Shown piece by piece: positions 45,565-53,963 of a DNA stretch of 64,000 bases (position 1 is its first letter; every line of letters starts with the position of its first letter). The notes under the pieces are model-generated. The model saw only the letters and a list, made by a program, of their open reading frames with translations, was not told the origin of the DNA and ran no database searches. The position numbers were made by a program, and so were the translations under genes. This DNA comes from Marinoscillum sp. MHG1-6 (GTDB lineage: Bacteria > Bacteroidota > Bacteroidia > Cytophagales > Cyclobacteriaceae). Where the stretch lies: the NCBI RefSeq assembly GCF_024714475.1, contig NZ_JAMZMI010000004.1, forward strand, positions 460,805 through 524,804, written 5' to 3'.

Positions 45565-45750
45565 ATGACATCATTTCTAAGAGCCCTGACCTGGGGCTTT
45601 ACCATTGTAGCCATTATCCTTTTCTGGTTGTCTATCAGAAGCGAAAATGATCAGGTGATGTATACCCTTGCGGCATTAGTTGCCTGGTTGCTTGGTCAGG
45701 GAGCTCACCTCTGGTACAAAAAGAACAAACCTAAAGACGAGTCTCAATAA
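45565..45750 (+). CDS. Small two-segment membrane protein
   Basis: The 61-residue product contains two hydrophobic segments (about residues 8-22 and 31-48) and a basic tail KKNKPKDESQ. It starts seven bases after the nfeD-type gene and is followed by a hairpin at 45767-45795, so it is probably the last gene of that transcript. No family is recognised. Size and membrane character make it a plausible accessory subunit, which is inference. Confidence 0.55.
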   Translation: MTSFLRALTWGFTIVAIILFWLSIRSENDQVMYTLAALVAWLLGQGAHLWYKKNKPKDESQ

Positions 45751-45766
45751 TTGAAACCAAAATAAA

Positions 45767-45795
45767 ACAGCCTACAAGGTTGACTTGTAGGCTGT
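45767..45795. terminator. Bidirectional terminator hairpin between convergent genes
   Basis: A perfect 12-bp stem ACAGCCTACAAG with its complement encloses a GTTGA loop. T-rich sequence follows best on the minus strand, but it lies between two convergent transcripts and may serve both. Confidence 0.75.
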
Positions 45796-45841
45796 GATGA
45801 ATTTTGTAAGGCGGACCAAAAAGTGGAAGTGTTTGCTAATG

Positions 45842-46024
45842 CTAGCCGAGGGAAGTACTTTTCTCCAAAATCACTATTTTCTGCATGATCATCTGGGCCT
45901 CTCTGCGCACCTTAGAAGCTGCTTTCGAGTCAGTTTGATCAAGCTCCAGAGCTTTATTGGATAGTTTGGTATACTTCTCCTCTAACTTCTCTTTTTTGGT
46001 TTTAGAACCGAACAAATTGAACAT
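45842..46024 (-). CDS. Lacal_2735-type small protein
   Basis: From ATG 46024 the product has 60 residues: MFNLFGSKTKKEKLEEKYT, then a helical, lysine- and glutamate-rich body with LDQTDSKAASKVRREAQMI. This resembles the Lacal_2735 family of short Bacteroidota proteins. A longer frame reaches upstream to 46090, but its added N-terminus is untypical for the family. Function is unknown; it is divergent from the glycosyltransferase gene. Confidence 0.6.
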   Translation of the reverse strand: MFNLFGSKTKKEKLEEKYTKLSNKALELDQTDSKAASKVRREAQMIMQKIVILEKSTSLG

Positions 46025-46090
46025 AACTTTAGAAAGATTTATTTTAATAACAGATAATGCTAAGTTAAAAAATAATTTTGCATTAATCAA

Positions 46091-47059
46091 ATAAAAAATA
46101 TAATTAATTTAATTTCGATAATCTGCCCAATTAAAGACGGAGCGCAATACCTTGATGCACTCATTGAATCCGTCCTGCTTCAATCCTTCACAGACTGGGA
46201 ACTTATCTTTATCGATGATCACTCATTTGACAGCACCCTATCCATCCTTAAAAACTGGTCTCAAAAGGACTCAAGAATTAAGGTTTTTGATAACAATGGT
46301 CATGGTATCATCGATGCACTGAAAACAGCACTCAATGAAGCATCTGGCTATTATATTACTCGAATAGATGCTGATGACCTCATGCCGGCTGATCGTCTTT
46401 ACCTTATGAAGGAGAAGCTGGATCAATGTGTTGGACCCACCATTGTAACCGGACTTGTAAAGTATTTTTCTGATCAACCCATAAGCGAAGGCTATCAAAA
46501 GTATGAGCAATGGATCAACCAAATCAACCTCAGTAATTCCCAATGGAAGAATATTTATCGTGAGTGTGTTATCGCCTCCCCTAACTGGTTAATGAAAACT
46601 GATGAATTAAGGGCCATTGGAGGGTTTGACCAACTCACCTATCCCGAAGACTACGATTTAGTTTTCCGGTGGTATCAGCATCGATTTGAAATCAAGACGA
46701 TGAATCATGTCACCCTATTTTGGCGTGAACATCCTGATCGAACTTCAAGAAATTCGAATCACTATGATCAGGAACACTTCTTTAACCTGAAAATCCGGCG
46801 TTTCATTGAATTAGACTGGAATAGTGAACCTGTCATCCTATGGGGCAATAACATCAAAACTCAACTTTGTAGCCAGGTATTTAAAGCACACGACATTCCG
46901 TTTCAGAAACTCATAATCTCCAACTATCAATCGATCGAAGATCATGCTGATTCACAACTACTCGTCAGCGTGTACCCCGAACCAGAGGAAAGGAATCAAA
47001 TGGAAGGATATCTGAAAAAAATCAACCGCCACCAGGGAAAAGACTGGTGGTATGTCTAA
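46091..47059 (+). CDS. Family 2 glycosyltransferase with non-standard start codon
   Basis: Reading from about 46091 gives some 322 residues with a complete GT2 (GT-A) catalytic domain: LISIICPIKDGAQYL at the start, ELIFIDDHSFDST near residue 40 and the DxD-type motif RIDADD near 94. The frame is open from 46076, after a TAA at 46073-46075. The first ATG, at 46382, lies after the DxD motif, and no GTG or TTG occurs before it in the required part. ATA 46091 or ATT 46103 are the only reasonable initiators, so either a rare AUA/AUU start is used or an ATG was lost. It probably transfers a sugar in surface-polysaccharide synthesis; the C-terminal part after residue 230 has no named domain. Confidence 0.75.
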   Translation: MKNIINLISIICPIKDGAQYLDALIESVLLQSFTDWELIFIDDHSFDSTLSILKNWSQKDSRIKVFDNNGHGIIDALKTALNEASGYYITRIDADDLMPADRLYLMKEKLDQCVGPTIVTGLVKYFSDQPISEGYQKYEQWINQINLSNSQWKNIYRECVIASPNWLMKTDELRAIGGFDQLTYPEDYDLVFRWYQHRFEIKTMNHVTLFWREHPDRTSRNSNHYDQEHFFNLKIRRFIELDWNSEPVILWGNNIKTQLCSQVFKAHDIPFQKLIISNYQSIEDHADSQLLVSVYPEPEERNQMEGYLKKINRHQGKDWWYV

Positions 47060-47102
47060 ACAAATTAGGTGTTGTACCAGTTGATTCAGTCAAATTACGA
47101 CA

Positions 47103-47564
47103 ATGGCTGTTTACACACTTGAAAGAGATCAATTACTAAAAGCAACTTTAGCAGAGGTCTGGAATTTTATTTCTTCACCTGAAAATCTCAAAACCATCAC
47201 GCCTGATTACATGGGTTTCGATATCCTCTCCGAAAACCCGCTTCAAGAGATGTATGAGGGCATGATTATCCGATACAAAGTCAGTCCCCTCTTAGGCATC
47301 AAAACGACCTGGGTTACGGAAATTACTCATATCAGACACCAACAATTCTTCATCGACGAGCAAAGAATAGGACCTTATAAGCTCTGGCATCACCAACATC
47401 ATATCAAAGAAACCCCTGAGGGCATATTGATGAAGGACATCGTCCATTATAGCCCTCCCTTTGGTTTTTTAGGGGCTGTTGCAAATTCGCTTATGATTAA
47501 AAGTAAGTTGAACGAAATCTTCGACTACCGATGGAATAAGCTTGAGGAGATATTCCCTGTCTGA
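47103..47564 (+). CDS. SRPBCC/START-like ligand-binding protein
   Basis: The 153-residue protein has the SRPBCC layout: an N-terminal strand VYTLERDQLLKA, the helix AEVWNFISSPENLKTITPDYMGF (partly quoted) near residues 17-40, and a C-terminal helix ANSLMIKSKLNEIFDYRWNKL. Such proteins bind hydrophobic ligands, often with unknown partners. It follows the glycosyltransferase gene by 43 bp on the same strand. Confidence 0.75.
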   Translation: MAVYTLERDQLLKATLAEVWNFISSPENLKTITPDYMGFDILSENPLQEMYEGMIIRYKVSPLLGIKTTWVTEITHIRHQQFFIDEQRIGPYKLWHHQHHIKETPEGILMKDIVHYSPPFGFLGAVANSLMIKSKLNEIFDYRWNKLEEIFPV

Positions 47565-47657
47565 GAAATCATGCCATCTCTACATGTTCTGGGTAAAAAA
47601 CACTTGTATATTTGATAGACAAATACCGAAATTCGCACCCGCAAAAAACCACGGAAA

Positions 47658-48533
47658 ATGGCTAAAGAAAGGATTGTCAATATCGGCTTAGTTCAAACCT
47701 CCTGTAGCAAGGATTTGGAGGAAAATATGAACAAGGCTATTAAAGGAATTGAGGAAGCAGCAGCTCAGGGAGCACAAATCATCTGTCTTCAGGAGTTATT
47801 CAAATCGCTTTATTTCTGCGATGTAGAAGATTATGATAATTTCAATCTTGCCGAAGCGATCCCAGGTCCTACTACCGACATATTTTGTGCACTTGCTAAA
47901 AAACTAAATGTGGTAATCGTCGCTTCCCTTTTTGAAAAAAGAGCCGAAGGACTCTACCACAATACTGCTGCCGTCATTGATGCAGATGGGAGCTATCTGG
48001 GCAAATACAGAAAAATGCACATTCCGGATGATCCTGGTTATTTCGAAAAATTTTATTTCACTCCAGGCGACCTGGGATTTAAGGTATTCCAAACCAAATA
48101 CGCAAAAATTGGGGTATTGATCTGCTGGGATCAATGGTACCCAGAGGCCGCCAGAATCACTTCCCTGATGGGCGCTGAAATGCTCTTCTACCCTACTGCC
48201 ATCGGATGGCATGAAAGTCAGGATGAACGCACCAACAAGGAACAGCATAATGCATGGCAAACCATTCAGCAATCTCATGCTGTAGCCAATGGTGTTCCCG
48301 TCATCGGGGTAAACAGAACGGGAGTAGAAGGTGAAATGCAGTTCTGGGGCGGATCGTATGTAACGAACGCCTTTGGCTGGTTAGAATATAAAGCACCTCA
48401 TCTGGAAGAGATTATTAAAGTCGTACCGGTCGACCTAAAACAATCAAACAATTACAGGGTGCATTGGCCATTTCTTCGTGACAGACGAATAGATGCTTAT
48501 TCTCCAATCGAAAAGCGCTTCATTGACGAGTAA
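47658..48533 (+). CDS. aguB: N-carbamoylputrescine amidase
   Basis: The 291-residue nitrilase-superfamily protein has the Glu-Lys-Cys triad: Glu46 in LQELFKSLYF, Lys119 in KYRKMHIPDDPGYFEKFYF and Cys156 in GVLICWDQWYPEAAR. These flanking sequences are typical of AguB. It hydrolyses N-carbamoylputrescine to putrescine, CO2 and ammonia. Its stop codon overlaps the start of the agmatine deiminase gene by one base, which makes the assignment firm: the two enzymes form the agmatine-to-putrescine pathway. Confidence 0.95.
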   Translation: MAKERIVNIGLVQTSCSKDLEENMNKAIKGIEEAAAQGAQIICLQELFKSLYFCDVEDYDNFNLAEAIPGPTTDIFCALAKKLNVVIVASLFEKRAEGLYHNTAAVIDADGSYLGKYRKMHIPDDPGYFEKFYFTPGDLGFKVFQTKYAKIGVLICWDQWYPEAARITSLMGAEMLFYPTAIGWHESQDERTNKEQHNAWQTIQQSHAVANGVPVIGVNRTGVEGEMQFWGGSYVTNAFGWLEYKAPHLEEIIKVVPVDLKQSNNYRVHWPFLRDRRIDAYSPIEKRFIDE

Positions 48534-49573
48534 TGACAAATTCAACACCGAAAGAAGCTGGTTTTATATTTCCGGCCGAATGGCATCCGCACCGTGCTAC
48601 GTGGCTTAGCTGGCCACACAATGTAAACTCCTGGCCAGGGAAAATCGAGAAGATTTACCAGCCTTATGCTGAATTTATCAGACTGGTTGCGGAAGGTGAG
48701 CGTGTCTGCATCAATGTAGCAGACTCCAAAATGGAATCCTTTGCCCGCAAATGTCTGGAGGAAGTGAATGCAGACCTTAGTCAGATTGATTTTTTCCATC
48801 ATCCAACTAACGATGCCTGGTGCCGAGATCATGGGCCAGCCTTTGTGATTAAAAAGGATGAGAAGGCGATTGTCAATTGGGGCTATAATGCGTGGGGTGA
48901 AAAGTACCCACCCTACGACCTCGATAATCAAATCCCAGGGCTCGTTGCAGACAAACTGGGCTTAGAAGTGTACAACCCGGGCATAGTGATGGAAGGTGGT
49001 TCTGTTGAATTCAACGGAGAGGGCATTCTACTCACCACAACTGCCTGCTTGCTCAACCCGAACCGCAATCCACATCTCAACCAATCTCAAATCGAGGATT
49101 ACCTAAAGAATTACTACGGCGTAAAAGAAATCTGGTGGATCGGAGATGGCATAGTAGGTGATGACACTGACGGCCATGTTGATGATATCACGCGCTTTGT
49201 CAATCCAAATACTGTGGTAACTGTAGTGGAACCAGATGAAGAAGACGAAAATCATCAGCCACTTGCGGAAAACCTGGAATTGCTTAAGAAATTTCAAATG
49301 CCTGACAGCTCACGGCTAAACGTGGTGGAACTTCCCATGCCTAAGGCTGTGATTTATGAAGACCAACGACTACCGGCTTCATACGCCAATTTCTACATCG
49401 CAAATAAATATGTCGTAGTTCCTACCTACAAAGATCCTAAAAATGACCCCATTGCCCTGGAAATCCTGCAATCATTATTCAAAGACCGAAAAGTGGTTGG
49501 GATCGACTCTACAGATATTGTATGGGGATTAGGTAGTTTCCATTGCCTGAGTCAGCAGGAACCTTCTCTATAA
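48533..49573 (+). CDS. aguA: Agmatine deiminase
   Basis: The 346-residue protein is of the PAD/agmatine-deiminase family: PAEWHPHRATWLSWPHN near residue 13, DAWCRDHGPAFVI near 91, IVMEGGSVEFNGEG near 148, DTDGHVDD near 212 and the C-terminal catalytic Cys338 in GSFHCLSQQEP. It converts agmatine to N-carbamoylputrescine. It overlaps aguB by one base. Arginine decarboxylase, which would supply agmatine, is not in the window. Confidence 0.95.
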   Translation: MTNSTPKEAGFIFPAEWHPHRATWLSWPHNVNSWPGKIEKIYQPYAEFIRLVAEGERVCINVADSKMESFARKCLEEVNADLSQIDFFHHPTNDAWCRDHGPAFVIKKDEKAIVNWGYNAWGEKYPPYDLDNQIPGLVADKLGLEVYNPGIVMEGGSVEFNGEGILLTTTACLLNPNRNPHLNQSQIEDYLKNYYGVKEIWWIGDGIVGDDTDGHVDDITRFVNPNTVVTVVEPDEEDENHQPLAENLELLKKFQMPDSSRLNVVELPMPKAVIYEDQRLPASYANFYIANKYVVVPTYKDPKNDPIALEILQSLFKDRKVVGIDSTDIVWGLGSFHCLSQQEPSL

Positions 49574-49592
49574 ATAGCGTTAGGTCATAAAA

Positions 49593-49613
49593 AAGGCGGT
49601 CGATGACCGCCTT
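49593..49613. terminator. Hairpin after aguA
   Basis: A perfect nine-base stem AAGGCGGTC/GACCGCCTT closes a three-base loop, 20 bp beyond the aguA stop codon. The T tract is weak on the plus strand and stronger on the minus strand, so it may be a modest or bidirectional terminator. Confidence 0.55.
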
Positions 49614-49803
49614 ACTTTCCAACCAGCTATTTTTAAGATCACATCTTAAGAAAATACCTTTCATAAAGCTATTGACTAGCTCAACGATAATCAATACCTA
49701 GAAATGGGTATTTATTGAAAGGAAAACAAAAAAATTTTAAGCGGAATAAAAGATTCACATGGGTTATCCGTCTGTATAGGAGTACTTAGACCTTCTCAAT
49801 CTT

Positions 49804-50328
49804 ATGGAATTAACCTCGACACCGAAGGAATCATTTGCCATTGTTATAGCAGATACTACTATCAACCGTGGCTCTCATCTATTAGCACTGGAAATAGATG
49901 AAAGATTAAGTGATTTGCGCCAAAACAGCCGAATCTTTGACATGGCGGACAGGTCTTATCCTATGAGCCAGCTTATTGCATTTGACAATATCATTTTAGT
50001 TGGATCACATGAGGGAAGCCTGTATTCGTTAGAAATTCACGAGTTATTAGCTGAACACAGACAGGTATGGAGAAATAAAAAAGTGGCTAGCATCATTGAT
50101 GGTTCCGAGCTCATTCAGGCAAGTGCCGCAGATTTACAATTAAAATTAGCGCTTAAAAACCTGGGTGTCCACGAATTAGAAGCAAGTCTTATCGTGCTCA
50201 ATGCTAAGAACAAATTTGACTCCTTTCTAAATCTTATGAATATCGATCTGGATAATGAAATTGATCGTTTTATAGGAGCGCTGCTAAAAATGAGCTCAAC
50301 AAGACATTCTTTTGTACTCAGTACCTGA
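49804..50328 (+). CDS. Hypothetical protein, possibly flavodoxin-like
   Basis: The 174-residue soluble protein has alternating strand/helix segments, such as IVIADTTINRGSHLLALEID, then DNIILVGSHEGSLYSLEI near residue 60 and KKVASIIDGSEL near 97 (motifs partly quoted). The layout vaguely resembles flavodoxin-like reductases, but the FMN-phosphate loop is not convincing. It starts six bases before the upstream start of the sigma factor gene, suggesting co-transcription. Function is unknown. Confidence 0.5.
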   Translation: MELTSTPKESFAIVIADTTINRGSHLLALEIDERLSDLRQNSRIFDMADRSYPMSQLIAFDNIILVGSHEGSLYSLEIHELLAEHRQVWRNKKVASIIDGSELIQASAADLQLKLALKNLGVHELEASLIVLNAKNKFDSFLNLMNIDLDNEIDRFIGALLKMSSTRHSFVLST

Positions 50329-50354
50329 AAAGCATGCATACAGGTGCATTACAT

Positions 50355-50903
50355 ATGAAAGAAAAGGAAGAACGTATCAATGAAACGGTGAACAGCCAGC
50401 GCGTAAGGCTGCTCAACTTCATTCGTCAGTTCGTAAGTCACGATGAAGACGCCGAAGATATTCTTCAGGATGTGCTTTACCAGTTTGTATCTGGATATGA
50501 ACAAATCAGGTCTTGGGATCAGGTCACTTCCTGGCTTTTTCGGGTAGCCAGAAATAAAATCACTGACAGCTATCGCAAAAAGAAACCTGAGACCTTCTCG
50601 TCGCTAATACTGTCGGATGATCAGGAGTTTCTTAGTCTGGAAGATATTCTTCCGGACCTGAATAGCTTGCCGGATAGTGAATTGCATGGCGAAATGATCT
50701 GGGAACGGATTGAGGAAATGCTGGATATGATGCCTGAAAAACAGCGACAGGTCTTCATTTGGCACGAGTTCGAACAAAAGAGTTTTAAAGAGATCGCCTC
50801 CTTCACCGGAGAACCGGAAAACACATTAATGTCCAGAAAAAGATATGCAATACTCGCACTTCGAGATGGGCTGGTTGATATGTATAAAGAAATGTTTAAT
50901 TGA
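50355..50903 (+). CDS. ECF-type RNA polymerase sigma factor
   Basis: The 182-residue product has sigma-70 region 2 (about residues 12-75: FIRQFVSHDEDAEDILQDVLYQF and SWLFRVARNKITDSYRKK, partly quoted) and region 4 (about 120-170: MPEKQRQVFIWHEFEQKSFKEIA), separated by a short linker. This is the ECF pattern. ATG 50355 is chosen; an earlier ATG at 50334 adds seven residues. No anti-sigma factor with a zinc-binding motif follows; instead a small membrane protein gene starts seven bases after its stop codon and may regulate it. Confidence 0.9.
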   Translation: MKEKEERINETVNSQRVRLLNFIRQFVSHDEDAEDILQDVLYQFVSGYEQIRSWDQVTSWLFRVARNKITDSYRKKKPETFSSLILSDDQEFLSLEDILPDLNSLPDSELHGEMIWERIEEMLDMMPEKQRQVFIWHEFEQKSFKEIASFTGEPENTLMSRKRYAILALRDGLVDMYKEMFN

Positions 50904-50910
50904 TAAGAAA

Positions 50911-51264
50911 ATGAAAAAGCTTTGGTTTATAAAAACCCCCTTCCTCATCCTACTGGCCATTTCCGTGGTGACCGTAGCGGTGATGTACCTTTGGAATTGG
51001 TTGATGCCTGAAATTTTTGGCTTAACCACAATCACCTTTTGGCAGGCCTTTGGATTACTATTACTCTCCAAAATCATTTTTGGTTTTGGGAAATGCCGTG
51101 GAGGACATCACCATCACCCTGGAGGATGGCAGTCACGATGGCAAAAGAAGTGGCGACAAATGTCTGACGAAGACCGAGAAAAATGGAAGCAAAAATTTGC
51201 TAACAAATGGTGCCCAAATGGTGGACATCATGACATGCAGTATGATCCAAAACCTAAAGAATGA
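50911..51264 (+). CDS. Small membrane protein with histidine-rich linker, partner of sigma factor
   Basis: The 117-residue protein has two hydrophobic segments (residues 8-27 and 35-55) with NWLMPEIFGLTTITFWQAFG between them, then CRGGHHHHPGGWQSRW and a charged tail with DEDREKWKQKFANKW. The His-rich and Cys-containing loop could bind a transition metal. It starts seven bases after the sigma factor gene. Proteins of this shape are encoded beside ECF sigma genes in many bacteria, as far as I recall, and may sense metals or redox changes; this is inference. Confidence 0.6.
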   Translation: MKKLWFIKTPFLILLAISVVTVAVMYLWNWLMPEIFGLTTITFWQAFGLLLLSKIIFGFGKCRGGHHHHPGGWQSRWQKKWRQMSDEDREKWKQKFANKWCPNGGHHDMQYDPKPKE

Positions 51265-51267
51265 TAG

Positions 51268-51456
51268 CTACTTTTTTCCCCATTTGCTTTGGCGATAACT
51301 AAGATAAAGCAGTAACAGCCCTACGATTGTCAATCCGTAAAACATAGCTTTCTGACCAAGCGTTGGCTCCTGTGAGGCAGAATCCTGAGCAAAGGCCACA
51401 AGCGTCATGAGAATAAACAGTGTAGATAATATGAGTTTTTGAGACAGGTATTTCAT
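51268..51456 (-). CDS. Small exported membrane protein
   Basis: The 62-residue product has a signal peptide (ending VAFAQ near residue 23) and one further hydrophobic segment (about residues 40-54), with a basic C-terminus SKWGKK. This is a plausible small envelope protein. It faces the sigma-factor partner gene tail to tail with a three-base gap. Function is unknown. Confidence 0.45.
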   Translation of the reverse strand: MKYLSQKLILSTLFILMTLVAFAQDSASQEPTLGQKAMFYGLTIVGLLLLYLSYRQSKWGKK

Positions 51457-51489
51457 GAGGGCAAATATAAGTCTGTATGATACACTTGA

Positions 51490-51517
51490 AAAAAAAGCCC
51501 CTTGCGGGGCCTTTTTA
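51490..51517 (-). terminator. Rho-independent terminator after duplicated-domain lipoprotein gene
   Basis: On the minus strand a GGCCCC-type stem (GCCCC/GGGGC with A/T extensions) encloses a four-base loop and runs into a T tract. It lies 20-30 bp beyond the stop codon of the lipoprotein gene. Confidence 0.8.
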
Positions 51518-51539
51518 CAAAACTAACCTAACCTATCAT

Positions 51540-52529
51540 CTATCTAGCAAAAGACCCTAGAATTACGTAAGTGGTTGGATCGGTGGTGTCAATTGCCTGC
51601 AAAGGATCATGAATCACGAAGAATCCTTCATACGTTGCAGTGATTTCATCATGAGACATGCTGCTTATTTGAGATCCGGTAGCGGTTCCTCCATTTCCGG
51701 CAATCATCTTGACGAAAACCTCAGAATTTGGGGTCTCATTGTAGGGTGTTCCATTAGGCGTTGATGCCGCATCCGCAGCATCATGTGCATGGGTGGCATA
51801 CATCTCACCATCAAGCGTGTTCATAATATCAACAGTAATTCTACTTTGGCTTCCGGCTAGTTCTTCCACAGTGATCGACGCAGAAATAGTGTTCACATGT
51901 GAACCCGCATAAGCATAGGTCTCAGCCAATTGGCCGGTATTGAAAGTGTAATCAAAAGTTGAAATCGCAAAGGATGTAGCTGTCTGTGCTCTGGCAAATG
52001 CACCCACAACCAGGTAAGTCGAAATATCCGTGGTGCTGATATCCTGTAGCGGATCATGAACCACAAAGAATCCGTCGTACATCGTAGTCAACTCCTCATA
52101 GGACATGGTTGTCTCCTGAGAAACTGATACCGATCCCCCATTACCCATGGCCATTTTAACCAGGACATCTGAATTGGGAGTTTCGTTATAAGGAGTCCCA
52201 TTTGGAGTGGAGGCAGGATCGGCTGCATCGTGGGCATGGATCATGTAAGTCTCCCCTTCTACGGTGTTTTTTAAATTGACAGTAATTAAAGTTCCACCAT
52301 CTGTTTCCTCCAAGACCATGTCTGCAGAAAAATCACTGGAGTGTGTCCCGTCATAGGGTGCTGTTTCTACCGTCTGCCCATTATGAAAGTCATAGGAGAT
52401 GGTCATCATACCCTTGATCCCGTCATTTTCCTCATCCTTACAAGAGGTAAAACCAAGAGCTACAAAAAACACAAGGGCGGTAAGTAGTGAGTGCTTGATT
52501 AAGAGATCTTTTAAACGTAAATGTTGCAT
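51540..52529 (-). CDS. Lipoprotein with two tandem SOD-like/CHRD-like domains
   Basis: The 329-residue protein has a lipoprotein signal with lipobox TSC (Cys30), followed by two copies of a domain of about 140 residues (41-180 and 187-329). Both copies share HAHDAAD (His98/His100 and His247/His249), then STPNGTPYNETPNS, GNGG, a VVHDPL or VIHDPL motif (His158, His307) and a closing GAFAR or GSFAR. The H-x-H, late HD and glycine strand pattern recalls Cu/Zn superoxide dismutase or CHRD domains, but key Zn-loop ligands are not visible, so enzymatic activity is uncertain. It stands alone with a terminator behind it. Confidence 0.65.
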   Translation of the reverse strand: MQHLRLKDLLIKHSLLTALVFFVALGFTSCKDEENDGIKGMMTISYDFHNGQTVETAPYDGTHSSDFSADMVLEETDGGTLITVNLKNTVEGETYMIHAHDAADPASTPNGTPYNETPNSDVLVKMAMGNGGSVSVSQETTMSYEELTTMYDGFFVVHDPLQDISTTDISTYLVVGAFARAQTATSFAISTFDYTFNTGQLAETYAYAGSHVNTISASITVEELAGSQSRITVDIMNTLDGEMYATHAHDAADAASTPNGTPYNETPNSEVFVKMIAGNGGTATGSQISSMSHDEITATYEGFFVIHDPLQAIDTTDPTTYVILGSFAR

Positions 52530-52667
52530 TTTTTTGAGATTTAATATTCAATTATTGATTTCTCTATCTACGACCCGTGAGTCCGGATTGGATTTCAAAA
52601 AATTGAAAAAATCTAAAAAAGTGCTTTTACGCCCCCAGAGATACGATTATCCCTGACAAATAATTGC

Positions 52668-53963
52668 TTAACCTGTGATTTCCTGAAGAGCGGCTTTATT
52701 TGCAGCCAGAATGAGCTCTACTTCCTTCTCAGTAAGTACCGCAGAAACAAACAGTGTTTCAAACTGTGATGGTGCCAGGTAAATACCCTGATTCAACATA
52801 GCTCTGAAATATTTTCCAAAAAGTTCTGTATCGCAAGATTTTGCGGTTTGGAAATCTGTAACCTCTTGATCCGTGAAAAAGAGACTGTACATGCTTCCAA
52901 CATGGTTGATCACGTATGGTAACTCAAGATCATCCAGGGTTTCATTATATCCTTCCACCAAATGAGCTGTTGTTTTCGACAATTTGGAATATATCTCCGA
53001 AGCATGCTCATTTAAATGATTCAGGATAGCCAATCCTGCGGCCATAGCAACCGGGTTTCCGGAAAGTGTACCTGCCTGGTATACCGGGCCCTGAGGTGAA
53101 ACGAAATCCATGATCTCCCCTTTTCCTCCGTAAGCTCCTACCGGTAAACCTCCTCCAATAATTTTGCCGAGAGTGGTCATGTCAGGACGGACATCAAATA
53201 GTTCTTGTGCTCCCCCCCTGGACAACCTAAAACCAGTCATTACCTCATCGAAAATCAAAACGATCCCTTCACGGTCGCACAACTCTCTAAGCCCTTCAAG
53301 AAAACCAGCTTTCGGTGGAATGCAGCCCATATTTCCTGCTACGGGCTCGACGATAATTGCTGCTATCTCTCCTGGATTTCGGTCAACCAGGTGAACAACA
53401 GCTTCCAGGTCATTATATGGAGCAGTCAGGGTATCTTGAGCGGTACCTTTTGTCACTCCGGGACTATCAGGCGTTCCCATAGTCACTGCACCGCTACCGG
53501 CAGAAATCAAAAATGAATCTCCATGTCCGTGATAGCAACCTTCAAATTTGATGATCTTATCACGTCCGGTAAAACCCCGGGCAACCCTAATGGCTGACAT
53601 GGTCGCTTCCGTTCCGGAGTTGACCATTCTAACCTTGTCAATAGATGGCACCATATCGACGATTACCTCAGCAATTTCAACTTCTCGTTGACCTGGTGCA
53701 CCAAATGAAGGAGATGACTTCACGGCATCAACAATAGCCTTTTCAACATCTTCATGCGCGTGACCAAGGATCATCGGCCCCCACGAATTGATCATATCGA
53801 TGAAGGCATTCCCATCTTCATCATACATATATGCTCCCCTGGCACGCTTGAAAAACAGCGGATCCCCTCCTACTGCTTTAAATGCCCTAACCGGAGAGTT
53901 AACCCCTCCAGGGATAAATTTCTTTGCCTGATTAAATAATGCGGTACTCTTATCAATCTTCAT
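52668..53963 (-). CDS. hemL: Glutamate-1-semialdehyde 2,1-aminomutase
   Basis: The 431-residue protein is a full-length class III aminotransferase of the HemL type: [18 protein letters not shown] near residue 16, [18 protein letters not shown] near 113, [11 protein letters not shown] near 236 and [18 protein letters not shown] with Lys267 as the PLP-binding lysine. It makes 5-aminolevulinate from glutamate-1-semialdehyde in the C5 haem pathway. Other haem genes are not adjacent. Its 5' end overlaps the LpoA-like gene by 11 bases. Confidence 0.96.
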   Translation of the reverse strand: MKIDKSTALFNQAKKFIPGGVNSPVRAFKAVGGDPLFFKRARGAYMYDEDGNAFIDMINSWGPMILGHAHEDVEKAIVDAVKSSPSFGAPGQREVEIAEVIVDMVPSIDKVRMVNSGTEATMSAIRVARGFTGRDKIIKFEGCYHGHGDSFLISAGSGAVTMGTPDSPGVTKGTAQDTLTAPYNDLEAVVHLVDRNPGEIAAIIVEPVAGNMGCIPPKAGFLEGLRELCDREGIVLIFDEVMTGFRLSRGGAQELFDVRPDMTTLGKIIGGGLPVGAYGGKGEIMDFVSPQGPVYQAGTLSGNPVAMAAGLAILNHLNEHASEIYSKLSKTTAHLVEGYNETLDDLELPYVINHVGSMYSLFFTDQEVTDFQTAKSCDTELFGKYFRAMLNQGIYLAPSQFETLFVSAVLTEKEVELILAANKAALQEITG

